This document shows, in pieces, positions 35,685 to 47,424 of a DNA stretch of 64,000 nucleotides. The position numbers were made by a program, and so were the translations under genes. The notes under the pieces are model-generated. The model was not told the DNA's origin, ran no database searches, and saw nothing but the letters and a program-made list of their open reading frames with translations. The DNA comes from Udeniomyces pyricola (lineage: Eukaryota; Basidiomycota; Tremellomycetes; Cystofilobasidiales; Mrakiaceae): contig BCIK01000006.1 of assembly GCA_039545295.1 (NCBI GenBank), positions 248,001 through 312,000 of the forward strand, read 5' to 3'. Position 1 is the first letter of the stretch. Each line of letters begins with the position of its first letter.

Positions 35685-36111
35685 TGGGGGGGCCTCAGAT
35701 GCAGTTGTTGCAGGTGCTTTCAAAAGGACTCGCTCTGCCAAACCGCTATCATCAGGCGCGAGAGGCAAGTAACACAGTCGATATGTGTTTAACAAAGGGG
35801 TGAGGTTGGGTGGTTCGTGGGAGATCTGTGAGCTGTGATCGAGTCAGCTTGCTATTTCTGCAGATTTGTGACTTTTTTCTATTCATGTATCGTCTTCTCT
35901 GTACATACTTGGATCGTTTTCTCGCCTGTCACGACATCGTATGGTGCTCATGAGTGATGTTTTCATGTGCATTGTCTGATCAGTTTAGTGTTGAGTTGAA
36001 CCTTGGTTCCCAAAGACTGTAGTATCCGTACTTATGCAAAATGTACATGGCATTAATTGCAAGCAGCTGATCATTCTTGTTCGTTCGGATTTCTTTGAAA
36101 AAGAAATCATG

Positions 36112-36135
36112 CCCCCCCGCCCCCCCCCCCCCCCC
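36112..36135. repeat. Poly-C tract
   Basis: C7, a single G and C16 in sequence, in the HACL-to-arrestin intergenic region. Confidence 0.9.
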
Positions 36136-37263
36136 GGTCCCTTCTAGTCCTTCCTTTCCTCCCTAGACTTTTCTCAAGACGTCCCACGTTCGTCGGACGA
36201 CCGGATTCTCCAGCCATTGGCCAGGCTCCAGATCATCGTCGTACTACATAGACATATCGTGACAACAACAGAAAGACAGGCGTGCCGTCGTGACGTCGAC
36301 GTCTGCAAGTCAATCGGTCGCGAATGCCCGGTCGCGCAGCTTGCAAATTGCCAACCAGCCAGCGAGCGTTCAGCCCCTTTGACGACCCACAATCTAGATC
36401 CGGCCGGGCCGGATGGACGCCACGCCCCGCTTCCGCGTCCGACCTTCTTACTCAATCTGAGATCAAGAAAAGTGAGATGAATCAGTTACTCAGTGTCCGA
36501 TATGATCTGATGAGTGGAGACGATGATCGATGATCATAGATATCATTCAGCCAAGTTCCAAGGCTTGGGAAGCCGCTGACTGAACAAAGGGGTTCTCGGC
36601 TCCATTTCGCAGCACGTACTACAGATCAGCGATTCAGCGCGTCAGCTCAGCGCTCGAACGCGGCGACGCGATACACGATTACCTAAATAGCGAAGCAACT
36701 TGCATGAGCGCCATGAGCGGCGTGTAAACCGCAGCAGCAGCAGCGCTCCCGAGACCGTGCAGGAAGATACTGGAACTTGGAGAGCGTGAGAAAAAGACTC
36801 GACTGAAACGTTGAAACGTGAACGCACCGTTGTCGTCGACCGCGCCGGCTGATCACCTGTCACCATCGACCAGTGACCTGGCCGAAGTAGACCAGCTCGA
36901 TATACCCATGCATACATGCATAACAGTTATGCGCCATCATACGGCTCGCCAAGCTAGCTAGAGCTGATCGATACAATCAGCTGAGAAAGAGAGTTCTGGG
37001 TGACTGAACAATATACACATTATAAAACTCATGGACGAGTGCACGAGGCCGGTTGCAGTATGCAGTACGTGTCGGACGCGGCGCTCATGCGCTCATGATT
37101 AATGATTGGGGACGTTGCCTGCATGTAGCTGATCTGGAGGCCCACGGACAGACCTCGCCGGTTCGGTTAGCCCTCGTCGAAGTTTCGGAGCTTGAAACTC
37201 AATAGCTCAACATATAGCTAGGTATGTAGCAGGTGCGCGTCGGCAGACGCTGATCATGATGCA

Positions 37264-37293
37264 TGAGGCCTGAGGCCTGAGGCCTGAGGGCCC
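37264..37293. repeat. Tandem TGAGGCC repeat
   Basis: The 7-mer TGAGGCC occurs about four times in tandem, the last copy with one extra G. It lies in non-coding DNA upstream of the arrestin-like gene. Confidence 0.85.
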
Positions 37294-37904
37294 AGATGTT
37301 GATGTGGTTGGCCAATATCCTCCGGGATGAGCACAACTGGGAACGCATCAATGATCGTCGTGATGATTCTCCGATGGATACTTCACCCTTTGAGCGCCTG
37401 ATATATATTGAGATCGTCGGGCTTCGTAATTTATAGTGCATTTATGTGTTTATATCTCGTGAGTGCTTGGCTGAGCTGCGGAGAAAAGAAAGATGAGGCG
37501 TCAACGTGCCAACAGCGCCTCAATCGAGGCCTTGGAATATTGGAGCTTGGTGCATGGTGGCGCACGCCTGCCTTTAGCGTGCAATCCGTCGCTCTCTAAT
37601 CCATTTGTTCCTCACTTTCCTTCCCGGCCAGATGCATCTTGACTTCCTCTGCCTCTGGACCACCAGAACGACCTGATTACGACCTCCCATCCCCTGTCCT
37701 AGATATTGGATCGTTAGCTGCACGACGACGTCGACGACAACGACAAGGGCTAACGAGCGTACATTCAATATTGCCTCCCCGGTCCATATCGTCAGCTCCC
37801 TCCACTACGTCGTTGACCGTTCTCAGACGGACGCGTCGCCTTCCGCCGAACGTGGCACCACCCAATTCGTACACTCTCGCGGCTCGGTCCAGTCTTCTTT
37901 TCGG

Positions 37905-40900
37905 ATGCCCAACATCTCCATCCTTTCTCTGGCCCAGACGGCGTCTTCATCCAACTCGAGAGGGTTTCCGTCGACAGGTCACCTTGGCTTGACGCCCGTC
38001 ATCATCGCCGGCCAGATCGCCATCACCCCTCTTTCGCGCCACGAGAAGCCGCTCGTCGTTAGCTCGGTCATTGTCCGGCTCCGTTGCATCGAAAACCGCC
38101 TCGCCGCGCTATCCGTCGTGAGCTCGCGCTCGCTCTGGGAGAGCGAACCAAGAGTCGTGTGGCAGCCAAGTCAAGGCAGGGAATGGGAGGAACTTGAGCT
38201 GGGCACGCTTGAGCGAACGCCATTTGAGCTAACCGTCGGTGTCCAGGATGGCAGACGCTTCGGTCGTTCGTCAGTCACGCTCCGCGAGTACAAATGCGTC
38301 TGGAAACTGGAAGTCCAAGGTACGTGTCCATCTTTGAATTTGTTTGGATATTTGTTCTCACCCTTCTTTCTCTCTCTGTGACCTTGAAAGGTGTTTGCAT
38401 CAGTTACTGACTGAAATATGTTTGATCTCGGATTCTAGTGACGCATCTCAAGTCGTCAGGCAAGACGTCCACGCTGACTTCTTCGGTTGACGTTCTTCTC
38501 CGGTCGTACCACTCGCCCGACGTCTTCTCCCATTCGCGATTTCTCTCCTCAAGTCTTTATGGCCGAGACGATGACGATCACGATCGAGACGACGAACCAC
38601 TTTACCTTGATCCATCGCTCACGACAGCTCGACTCCCCGTGACCCGGTATCGAGAGAAGACGCTGGTTGCCCTCGAGTCTCCCTTGGATATGACGTCTTT
38701 TCTTAACTGCGTCGTCTCGATCCCCACAGCAACGCCGTATGGACCAGGGGAAGCAATTCCCATCACCATCAACCAGCGACCAAGCCCGCTCAACAAGCAA
38801 GAGTTTGCCCTTAAAAGCGTCAAGGTCTTCCTCCGACGGACTCTCGACTTCACCGTGCCATCTCCATCCGCGGGCTCCGTTTCCTCATCACGTCCTACTC
38901 GTACCGGATCGTTGTCACCACCATCGCCATCATCATCCCCACCACCTCAAACCTATACTTCCTCTCACCACCCCATTTCCGTTCCATCGCCAAGTCCACT
39001 AGACCAGAACTCACCCCGCAAGTCGTCGGTCTCGCCAAGCTTGTCGTGGAGTCTCGTGACGAGTTCATCAAAGGGAGCTGAGACCCCCAGTGAAACGGAC
39101 GGCGACGACGAGACAAACGAGCTTGACAGTCAGATTGGTGACGACGATGATGATGACTACGACTACGTTCGAGTGGTTCCTTCTCCCCCGTACAATCGAG
39201 ACTTAGAAGTCGACTTGTCGTCCCCTTCTGCATCGCGGTACACCCTTCCGCTGGACGCGCCTTATCCGCCTAATTTTCTCTTGACGCCCCCACCACCTCC
39301 ACCCACTATTCCGTCACTCGCTCCGCCCCTGCCACCAACCCGAACACTGCCCAAGCGACCATCGAGCCTTTCACGTCTCAAGTCTCAATTTTTTTCCTCC
39401 TCTTCGACATCCTCTTCATCCTCCTCCGCTTCATCCTCCTCCCAAGCCCCTCGGGCCAACCGTCGTGACGCCTCTCGGACGCATTCCTCCGATTCCCTCA
39501 TCCCTCTTCTTTCTCTTCGCGCTCGAACTCCAACCGCGTCTATATCGACCTCCTCACCACTGCCTCCTTTGTCCGCCCAAGTCTCTCCCTCCTCAACCCC
39601 AGTCCAATCGACCCGTTCTTCTTCCTCTTCAGGACCCCTCCTTTCTTCACCGGATATCTACACCACCACTGTTTCTTCTATCGCCGTCCAGCCCGTCTCG
39701 GGCCTTCACGAGCATCTACATCAATCTCGAGGGCGATCGAACCCAGATGAACGTCCCTCAGATTTCTCACTTACCTTCACAGTTCCCAAACCTACCGATT
39801 CTACCTCCTCCTCGTCCGCTTCTCGGGGTGACTACCGTCAACTTCCTTCTGCACCGCCTTTGTCTTCGAGCTCTGCTCCGAGTCAATACCTCTGGGGTCT
39901 CGGCGAGACGAGCGAATCTTCGTTGGTCCGCATCGGCTTCGAGCTGGCTCTCGAGATGGAATTCATCGCCATCCCTGCGTCTGCTTCTCCCTCTTCACGC
40001 TCTTCCCCAAGTCCGCATCGGAGCGACGTACCGTCCGACGAACGGAGAAATATCCGTGGCGGGGATAGTGCGAAGAGGAGTCGCAATGTTATTAATGGAG
40101 GAGGAGGAGGGAGTTTCTTGACATCTCTTGGGTTGCTAGGTTCCTCCTCTGCTTCTTCCACATCCTCCACCTTCGTCTTCAAGACGTCTCCCGGGGACTT
40201 TCCTGTCTGTATCGTGGGAACCACCGCGAGGGAACGAACCAAGGCCACCTCTCAGCTAGCTCCTCATGCTTCATCGACGGTCAAGTCGGCTTTGGCCTCA
40301 TCATCTTCTTCTGATTCGCCTTCGTCTGGAGGAGGAGGGAGGAGTCGAACGAGGGACCTTCTTGCCTCATCTCTATCCAATCCTTCACCTTCGCCAATGA
40401 CCTCTTCTGACGCCTCGAGTTCCCGAGATCCCTATCGAGGAGGTTATACTGATCATCGGCGACGGGCAAGATCCTCAGCAGACCCCTCTCGAACAACGAC
40501 GACGACGACAACGACATCACCAACGGAACGCGATCTCCTCCATCCTCGGCCTTTAGCCTCCTCGCTCTCAACGCTCACCAAGAGTCTTCGACACGGATCC
40601 GAAGGAACCGAGGGCGACAGGCTTTCTTTGGTGTCGACACTCGAAGGGAGCAATACCTCTGCTCAGGACCGATTCAAATCGATAAATCTCTCTTCGACCT
40701 CTACGACATCGTCCTCTGTATCATCGTCCTCGTCTTCTTCCACTGTAACCCTACTCGCTTCACCTTCTTCTCTCTCGCTTCTTCCTCATCATCATCATCC
40801 TCATCGTCAATCGAATCAACATCTTTACCAACCATCCCATCTCCACCATCGCTCTACTCGACCTTCGACGCTCACAACAACGACAACCTCAACCACAACG

Positions 40901-41419
40901 ATAACGATGACCCCTTCTCCACCTCTTTCCCCTTCCTACTCTCTCCCAACCAACACGAACCTCTCTTCACCACTACCACCACCTCCTCCTCCCATTCTTT
41001 CCTCTCCATCCTTCCCAGCCCACTTTGATTTCCCTCCTGCTCCCCCTTTGACCTCAAATGGGCTTCTTCCGAGCAACAACCCCAATCGAAAACGCCGACC
41101 CACCACCGCCGGAAAGCGCTTCGTCACCTCTTTCAACGACGGACCACAAGGTCGATCGGTATCCCCATCTTCGTCGTCCATGATTAGTGGGGGAAAAGGA
41201 AGGATCGGGAATGGGAGTGGCGAAGGTGGTGGTGGTAGTGGTTCTCAGGAGGAAGAAGGGGAAGGGGGGATTGTCAAGTTTGGATGGGGAACTCGGAGTA
41301 AAGCAAGTTATCGAGCGTCAATGGAAGATCGTCGATCTGACTTTGAGCATGACGTCGTCGTCAACGGAGCATTCGCAGGAGGAGGAGGAGAGGGGTCGTC
41401 GTCAGTCGTCAATGGATGA
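37905..41419 (+). CDS. Arrestin-like protein with long Ser-rich insertions (5' end uncertain)
   Basis: A large protein with arrestin-fold features; fungal alpha-arrestins are adaptors that recruit ubiquitin ligase to membrane transporters. The first ATG in frame is 37905 (MPNISILSLAQTASSS), but the frame is open upstream to about 37675, so an additional 5' exon is possible. Arrestin-N-like sequence: VIIAGQIAITPLSRHEKPLV, SSVIVRLRCIE and SVTLREYKCVWKLEV. One intron (about 38320-38438) precedes a very long exon. Arrestin-C-like sequence: LNCVVSIPTATPYGPGEAIP, FALKSVKVFLRRTLDF, and much later QYLWGLGETSESSLVRIGFE. In between and after are long Ser/Pro/Thr-rich low-complexity blocks and an Asp-rich patch. 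The C-terminus has IVKFGWGTRSKASYRASMED; stop at 41417-41419. I found no clear PPxY motif for Rsp5-type ligases. Family assignment is moderate. Confidence 0.6.
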
Positions 41420-42007
41420 GCTAAGGGCTGATGCGACTGCTACTTCTCAGACTACTTACTACGTGGCTGCTGCTTCTCCGAGGAAGGAGGTTCGAATTTG
41501 ATTCATGTACATTTTTTCGCTCTCTCTGTCTTGTTTTTCTGACGGCCAACAAACCAACGTCGTCCGTCATATGAAACTGGTCACGAGAACGCGAAACTAA
41601 AGCCGGAGAGGGGAGAGGAGATAAGAGGAAGGATGATCATTATACAGAGTTGTGTGAAGATGTAAGGGGGTTACATGTACTGGTCGTAGTGCAACGAAAG
41701 GTAAAGGGAAGAGGGAATTGATTAAACCATGCCAGTTAGATGAGAAAAGACTAGATGAATGAGGGCTGTTTACAGACAGAGCGGATGAAGGAGGTCAATA
41801 AAAACCAAAATGAAAAGAAGACAATCGGAGGACATCGGAACAGGAGACAGCAAGTAGAGAAGAAGCAAAAGAAGAAAAAACACAAAGAAATAGAAAAAGA
41901 AGAAAAAGAAGAAGAAAGTGAAACCGATTCGGATTACTCGTAAGATATGAAATGCAAGATGGATTGATCGACCCTTCGGACATCAAGATGCCCCCTGAAC
42001 CGGGTGG
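41420..42007. other. Convergent 3' intergenic region
   Basis: This is about 590 bp between the stops of the arrestin-like gene and the OMA1-like gene. It has an A/G-rich stretch (41800-41930) with many AAGAA units. No gene is supported; the ORFs here are lysine-rich products of that simple sequence. Confidence 0.5.
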
Positions 42008-44712
42008 TCAAGCATTGAGCCTCTCCAACCCCACACTCTTCCCCTCGCTCCGGTTCTTTAGCTTCTTCTCTTCCCACAACGCTACCCATCGATCAAGTTC
42101 TCTCCTGACCGCATCGGCTCGGACCTCATCGTCCGGATGGGTATTCTTCTGTTGTCGATCCTTAGCCTGAGCAGCAGTCCTCCACCGACTCTGCTCTGTC
42201 TTGTGAGAGGGATCTCGAGCGGCAGGAGGCGGTGTTACGTTGGAAGCGGCGAAAATGTTCGGGCTCGTGGAAGCAGAGGTAGAAGAGGAAGCGAGATGAG
42301 CGGTGACGGTCCAAGGGGAGGAGGAAGCAACTGGAGCGTGCGAAGCAGAATAGAATTTTTGAGCTTCATAAGGTGAGAAAGCTGCATGAGCGAGAAGTCT
42401 ACACGCAAAAAAAATAAAAATAAAAATAAAAATAAGAAGTCAGAGATGACGGGGCTTGGGCATCAATGACGTTTCGACTACAAGTGGCGACGACGAACCT
42501 GAGTCCGACAAGATCGGCTTCAATCTCAAGCTGTCGGTTCTTGCTTGCACAGACTGAGCCAAGACCTTCAAGGCTGCACACTCCAGGTCGGGAGAATGCG
42601 GCGATTGCATCGTTAACGAAGGGGCTGTTGATCAAATCAAGAAAAACTCAAGGTCAGTGTTGCACGCCGGGTCCAGGTGGAGTGAGGTTGAGAGTCAAGC
42701 GTGACGACGTACCCAAAGAGCATACTGTACGGCGACATGAACCGCGAAGGAAAGGTTAGCAATCCAGACAGCAGAGAGTAAGGCAAGAGGAGACGACCAC
42801 GATACGTACGTCACAGGAAAAAGCGCGGTTCGGAGCAGATCGGTCGCGAGCGAGATGACGGACGGCAGGATCACAGATGTCCAGGAAAGCGTTTCAAGGT
42901 GATGAGACAACAAAAGATGCGACATCTCATGGGCTGCCAAGACAACTAGTCAGTCAAAGAGGCAACAGATGTCATCCGAGAAGGAGAGCAGAGAGGTGTG
43001 CGCACCTAGGACTGTCGCAAGATGCAGAGTCTGGTCTTCAGTTGGCACGGTGCTTATTGACGGAGGAGTAGGGGTTGGACGCTCCGCCAGAGAAGGGATG
43101 AGGTAAGAGAGAAGTGAGCGAGACGTAGGTTTTGCGATTGGTGACTTTGACGAGGATGATGTGAGTGATCCAACGTTGTCTGCGTTGCTGTTCTTCAAAA
43201 TCTCATCGAGCATGCCGGTGAAGATGACGATACCAGCCGCGCCGTTGCCGCCGAATCCATAGCTGAATGCGTTTGCTTCGGGGTTTTCCAGGACTAGGAG
43301 CGTGAAGGGTGGTCCATCAATCGTGGCTGGACTGGAGATCTTCTTGGCCGCTAGCACAGGATGGAGAGGGTCCAAGTTTGCTATTGCGTCGGCTGTGGCT
43401 TCCAGAGGGTGGGCGGCACAAAACAGGTGATGATGGAGTCGTTGAGACGCTCGCGGTCGAGGGTGGAGTGGATACTCTGGAGGAGGTGGAAGTGGGAATG
43501 GGGATTCTGTTTCCAGCTGAGAGCGCTTGGCTGTTAGACGGTCTTCCTGAGAATTGACACCTTCGAGGCCAGACCGGCAGCAGTCTTCGGAGCCTCGCTC
43601 AAGACGGCGAAGCGTAGACTCGACCCAGTTCCAGCGCCAGTCTTTGGGGTCAAGTACCACGGGAGGTGCAACGGATGGGGGCGAGTCGGGTGGATATAGC
43701 AGCCGAGAGACAGCCTCGAACCAGCCCATGTCGAGAAGAGACTGATGTATTGTCTTTTCCTCCTCGGGACTAAGAAGAATGACCCGCAGTCGCCCTGTTA
43801 GAGGCTATCGATGGAGACAACGAACCAAAACAGAATATCAGTCTAGTCTGGTCTGAATTTGATCCGAAAGCACTGTGGGGCATGTTTCGTCCGCCCGGAG
43901 TTACTCACCACTCGTTCGCAGCCGGCCAAGATGCTGAGGCCAAGAAGGACAATCGGCGTGACGGCGAGAGCGATGATCCACCGGCTCTGACTCTTGTTTC
44001 TCCCTTGTAATTTGTTTCGACGGGTGTTCCACTCGGCGAGCTTTTCGATTTCAGCTTTAAGCTCCTCGCTCGTACCAGGAGGAGCTTCTTGGGGTGAAAG
44101 TTCATACAGACGGAGAGCCGCTTCAGATACGTCCGGTCGCTTGAACATGGGATAGCGGTCGTTGGGGTTATCGTAGGCTTGAAGGATCCGACGACTCCGT
44201 AGCAGTCGGAACGCTTGAACGGGACTGTGAAAGGCAATGAGGAGGTATCAAGGCGGGCGGTTAATCCAAGTACAGCGAAGCGGACAACGTCAGTCTCGAA
44301 TGGAGCAAGGATGTCGTTTCGTACACGATGGAGAGGGCGACCCGAGAGACGGCTGTGATGGCGGTGAGCATGCTTGCAGACTGTGGAGGCATCAATCATG
44401 ACCAAACCAGTGCAAGGGGTGGATTGAGATGAAAGACTGCGTGAGCACATGGGTCGTGCTGAAAACGGAGCCAGACCTGACCAGACGCCAGCGGGTAAGG
44501 GAAACTCGAGGCAGACAGAGAGTGGGAGAGACCTTGAAGAAGGCGAGCAGTGGCCAGAGAATTGCGGGGAGTGCTTGTCGTTTTGGCGAGGGATGGAATG
44601 ATCTGATCTGAAGGGGAAATGCGGGGGGATAGGATCTGATGCGATGAGCAGAGGGTATGGAGCAAGGGGAGGAGGAAGAGCGAAGCCAGAAAAGACGGGA
44701 TGAAGCGAGCAT
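42008..44712 (-). CDS. OMA1: OMA1-like mitochondrial M48 metalloprotease
   Basis: Inner-membrane zinc protease for mitochondrial quality control. ATG 44712 gives MLASSRLFWLRSSSSPCSIP and later SYPPAFPLQIRSFHPSPKRQ, a basic, acid-free presequence. Next exons read SASMLTAITAVSRVALSI and PVQAFRLLRSRRILQAYDNP. A transmembrane helix follows: RWIIALAVTPIVLLGLSILA, then CERV joined to TGR/GRLRVILLSPEEEKTIHQ. The M48 domain spans 42950-43729 (FTLLVLENPEANAFSYGFGG, AGIVIFTGMLDEIL) and reaches the active site HEMSH at about 42920. A hydrophobic segment follows (LALLSAVWIANLSFAVHVAV). The third zinc ligand is in RQLEIEADLVGLRL (about 42500-42530). The C-terminal exon ends WVALWEEKKLKNRSEG...ERLNA; stop at 42008-42010. 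HExxH plus EADxxG, the presequence and the TM support OMA1. Confidence 0.87.
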
Positions 44713-45257
44713 TTGCGGGGAAGGCCGGCGATGATTGGCATGGAGTAGGTAATGGAGCTCGGGCGGGATGATGGTGAGCCTGGATGGTGACATGTTGGGA
44801 GCGGTTTGGATGGTTGGGAAAGAGATGGAAGAGGAAAGGGTGGTCCCCCAAAATCCAAATGGTGAGGGGATTGATTGACCGGAGGATGATTGGGTGAAGG
44901 CGGAGGATCTGAATGTGATGGTTTAGACAACTTGGATGGTTCATGAGATCATATGGGTGTCTTCTCTCCTTCGTTGCTCAGGCTGGAAGCTGGAAGCTGG
45001 ATTGCCAATCATCATTCAACGCTTTGATCGAACCCAATTGAAATAGCACAGCTTTCATTTCATTCGCTTCAATAAGCGACTTGAAGCTTCAAGTGCAGCC
45101 TAACGCTTACCATCAGCGATCTGCTCCGTCGCGCTCCTTCCTTACCCAACTGCTTCTCCTCTCAGCGGCTGCAGCTGCCTCCCCTCCTGACCTCATCGAC
45201 ATCACCACCAACAATTCCCCCAACCCATCCATCCCACCCCCCCTTCCTCCTCCAGCC
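44713..45257. other. Divergent intergenic region OMA1 / VMA4
   Basis: This is 545 bp between opposite start codons, carrying both promoters. An in-frame upstream ATG on the plus strand at 45081 exists but would add a low-complexity leader to subunit E. On the minus strand longer ORFs reach to 44944 but are Pro/His-rich noise. No site is recognised. Confidence 0.45.
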
Positions 45258-46989
45258 ATGTCAAACGCTGCCCGCCCCATGAACGATGACGAGGTCCAAA
45301 ACGAGATGAACAAGATGGTTCGTCCAATATCACCACGCATACATCCTCCTTGGCCTTCTGCTTCCCCCCCCCCCCCCTTTCCCCCCTCTCACATCGCCCC
45401 CCATCTCGCCCGCTCGCTCACGCCCGTCGCCCTTTCCCCTCTTCTCCTTAGGTCGGATTCATCTCGCAAGAGGCGCGAGAGAAGGCTCGAGAGATCCACG
45501 TCAAGGCTGATGAAGAGTTCGCCATCGAGAAGGTCAGTGCTGTTCCAGCTTGTCCTCCATCAACCAAGCAAGGCGACACGGCGGCGCGCTCTCCGTCTTA
45601 GGGGGGAAACACGGACAACCGCCCTCAACTAGGCACTGCGACTGACGCTCTCGCTCTCTGGCTGCGGCTGCTCCGTGTACGGCATCGCCTCGCTTTGGTC
45701 GTGGCTTTATTCGACATAGGCCAAGATCGTTCGACAAGAGTCTGCCAATATCGACGCCCTTTACGATAAGAAGAGGAAGCAGGCCGAAGTCGGCCAGAAG
45801 ATGTAAGCGTTCACTGGTCATTCGTGCTGGATCAGCATGTATCCCTAGCCTCCTGGCGAGGTCGTTTGCCCCGCAACACCATGGTTACATGAGAGATGGA
45901 TGATACGCTTTAGCTCTGTCCACTGGATGGAACTCGTATCTGTTCTTGCCGCTGCTCACCTCGCGCCTCGCCCCCCCCCCCCCCTTCCCCTCTCCTAACT
46001 TGCATCGTGACATCCTGCTTCTCTGTATCAGTGCCCAATCCACCGCTCTCAACACATCTCGGCTCAAGATCCTACGAGCCCGAGAGCAACTCCTTGGTGA
46101 CCTTTTCGAAGAAGCTCGAAAGGGCGTCCTCAAGCTCGCCTCGGACGAGGCCAAGTACTCGCAGCTGATGGAGCTTCTCATTGTCCAGGTACGACGTCAT
46201 CGCCAGCATTCTTCGCCCTCTTTCTTGCACTGTTCACGCTTGCCAAACCCAGTTTATGAAGCCGAGCAAGTTCATATGCTGACTATGATCATGCTCCTTC
46301 GCTTCTCGTTAAAACCGCCCTGCTACTCCCGGATCTGCTCTGACTCGCCGCTTTCGACTTGGACTCCGCTGCCCCCCCCCCCTTGCCCTCTACCTTCGAT
46401 ACTCCAACCTACATATACCATTGATTTCATATCTATCAGGGCCTTCTCATCCTTCTCTCACCATCATGCACCCTGACGGTCCGAGCTGCTGACCGTGAGC
46501 TTGCCAAGACGGCCGCTGAGGCCGCCGCAAAGAACTACAATGACATCTCGGGCCGGAAGTGCACTGTCACTGTCGACGAGTCGGACGAGCTTCCTGCCGA
46601 CTGTGCGGGCGGTGTTAAGCTTTCTGGTGCGGGTGACAGGATCAAGGTCAACAACACGCTTGACGAGAGATTGCTTCTGCTCGAAGACAAGGTTAGTGCT
46701 GCCCTCGTCTGTCAAGCCAACGAATCATCTCCTGTCTGTTTATGAAGAGCTCTTGAAATCGTGGCTTGTTCATGAACCAACTCTGACTTTCATGTCTTGA
46801 CATATGTAGATGCTCCCCGAGCTCCGAACAGACCTCTTTGGCCCGAACGAGTAAGTGATCACTTGTTCAGTACGAATGATACTTATCCGCTTGCGATCCT
46901 CACTGACGCTCTTGCCTTACCGCTCTCGACGCTTCTCTTCTCTCTTAACGCCCGTCTTGATTCACAGGAACCGAAAGTTTTACAACTAG
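45258..46989 (+). CDS. VMA4: V-type H+-ATPase subunit E (Vma4)
   Basis: Peripheral stalk subunit E of the V1 sector, needed to couple ATP hydrolysis to proton pumping at the vacuole. It starts at ATG 45258 (MSNAARPMNDDEVQNEMNKM). Exons then read VGFISQEAREKAREIHVKAD, AKIVRQESANIDALYDKKRK, NTSRLKILRAREQLLGDLFE, GLLILLSPSCTLTVRAADRE and LDERLLLLEDK; the end is MLPELRTDLFGPNENRKFYN, matching the conserved C-terminus. Stop 46987-46989. Length is about 230 residues, as usual for the family, mostly long helix. Six or seven exons; three introns carry C11-C14 tracts on the sense strand (45364-45377, 45971-45984, 46372-46382). Intron 1 has a GTTCGT donor. ATG 45258 is preferred to an upstream ATG at 45081 because family members begin close to this point. 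Confidence 0.9.
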
Positions 46990-47424
46990 AGCATCTGTGC
47001 TTTCGCGCTTCTCTCTTTCTGCAATGTGTCAAGTCCCTGTTCGATTGGTTATCCTCCTACTTTCTCCACTGGCTTGTCGCTTCTGCTGCTGTTTCCTTCC
47101 TTTCTATTATCTTTCCCCGCATGCACGTTTGGCGAGTGGTCTCCTTGCCACCTTTACTCCTTTTTTTTCCTCCTCTTTTTATGGCTCTATTTTCATGATA
47201 TCCTATTGTTGGCATATGTGCGTGTTCTGGTTGAATGGTAGTTAGATTTGAAGGGGCTGTGCATGGCCTAGTCACGTCAACCAAAGGAATACCAGACAAA
47301 GCAAGGGCTCCCTCTCGGCTTTCTCCTTTCCCCTCCACCCATCCCTCCTCCCGCAACTCGCGTCGATACTTTTTCCCTCGCTCTCTCTCCCTCTTTCGCT
47401 TCTTTCTTTCCGACATCTAGAACC
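46990..47424. other. Intergenic region VMA4 3' / NCS6 5'
   Basis: This is 435 bp, strongly T- and C-rich on the plus strand (for example 47155-47185 and 47320-47410). It should hold the VMA4 terminator and the NCS6 promoter, the latter with a CT-rich tract just before the ATG at 47425, a frequent feature of fungal promoters. No gene is seen. Confidence 0.5.

Larger units (their letters stand above)
35685..37904. other. 2.2 kb gene-poor intergenic region
   Basis: This is the longest stretch without a convincing gene. It contains a split poly-C tract (C7, one G, C16; 36112-36135), a TGAGGCC tandem repeat (37264-37293) and many TGATCA/GATCGA palindromes, and it probably carries the promoter of the downstream arrestin-like gene. 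ORFs of up to about 90 codons overlap on both strands without family features. Part of 37630-37904 may be coding: an upstream exon of the arrestin-like gene cannot be excluded. Confidence 0.5.

Noticed and set aside
37639..37992. 117-codon plus-strand ORF upstream of the arrestin-like gene.
   Set aside because: It starts at TTG, not ATG, is in a different frame from the arrestin exons, and has Arg-rich simple sequence. An unrecognised upstream exon remains possible.
43905..44930. 341-codon minus-strand ORF over the OMA1 5' region.
   Set aside because: It is Pro/Ser-rich and runs through two introns. The OMA1 exons in other frames (presequence, SASMLTAITAVSRVALSI, PVQAFRLLRSRR) join into a coherent protein.
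45081..45257. Upstream in-frame ATG (45081) for the V-ATPase subunit E gene.
   Set aside because: It would add 59 residues of Pro/Ser/Ala-rich sequence; family members start near MxxxxxMNDDEVQxExNKM, which begins at 45258.
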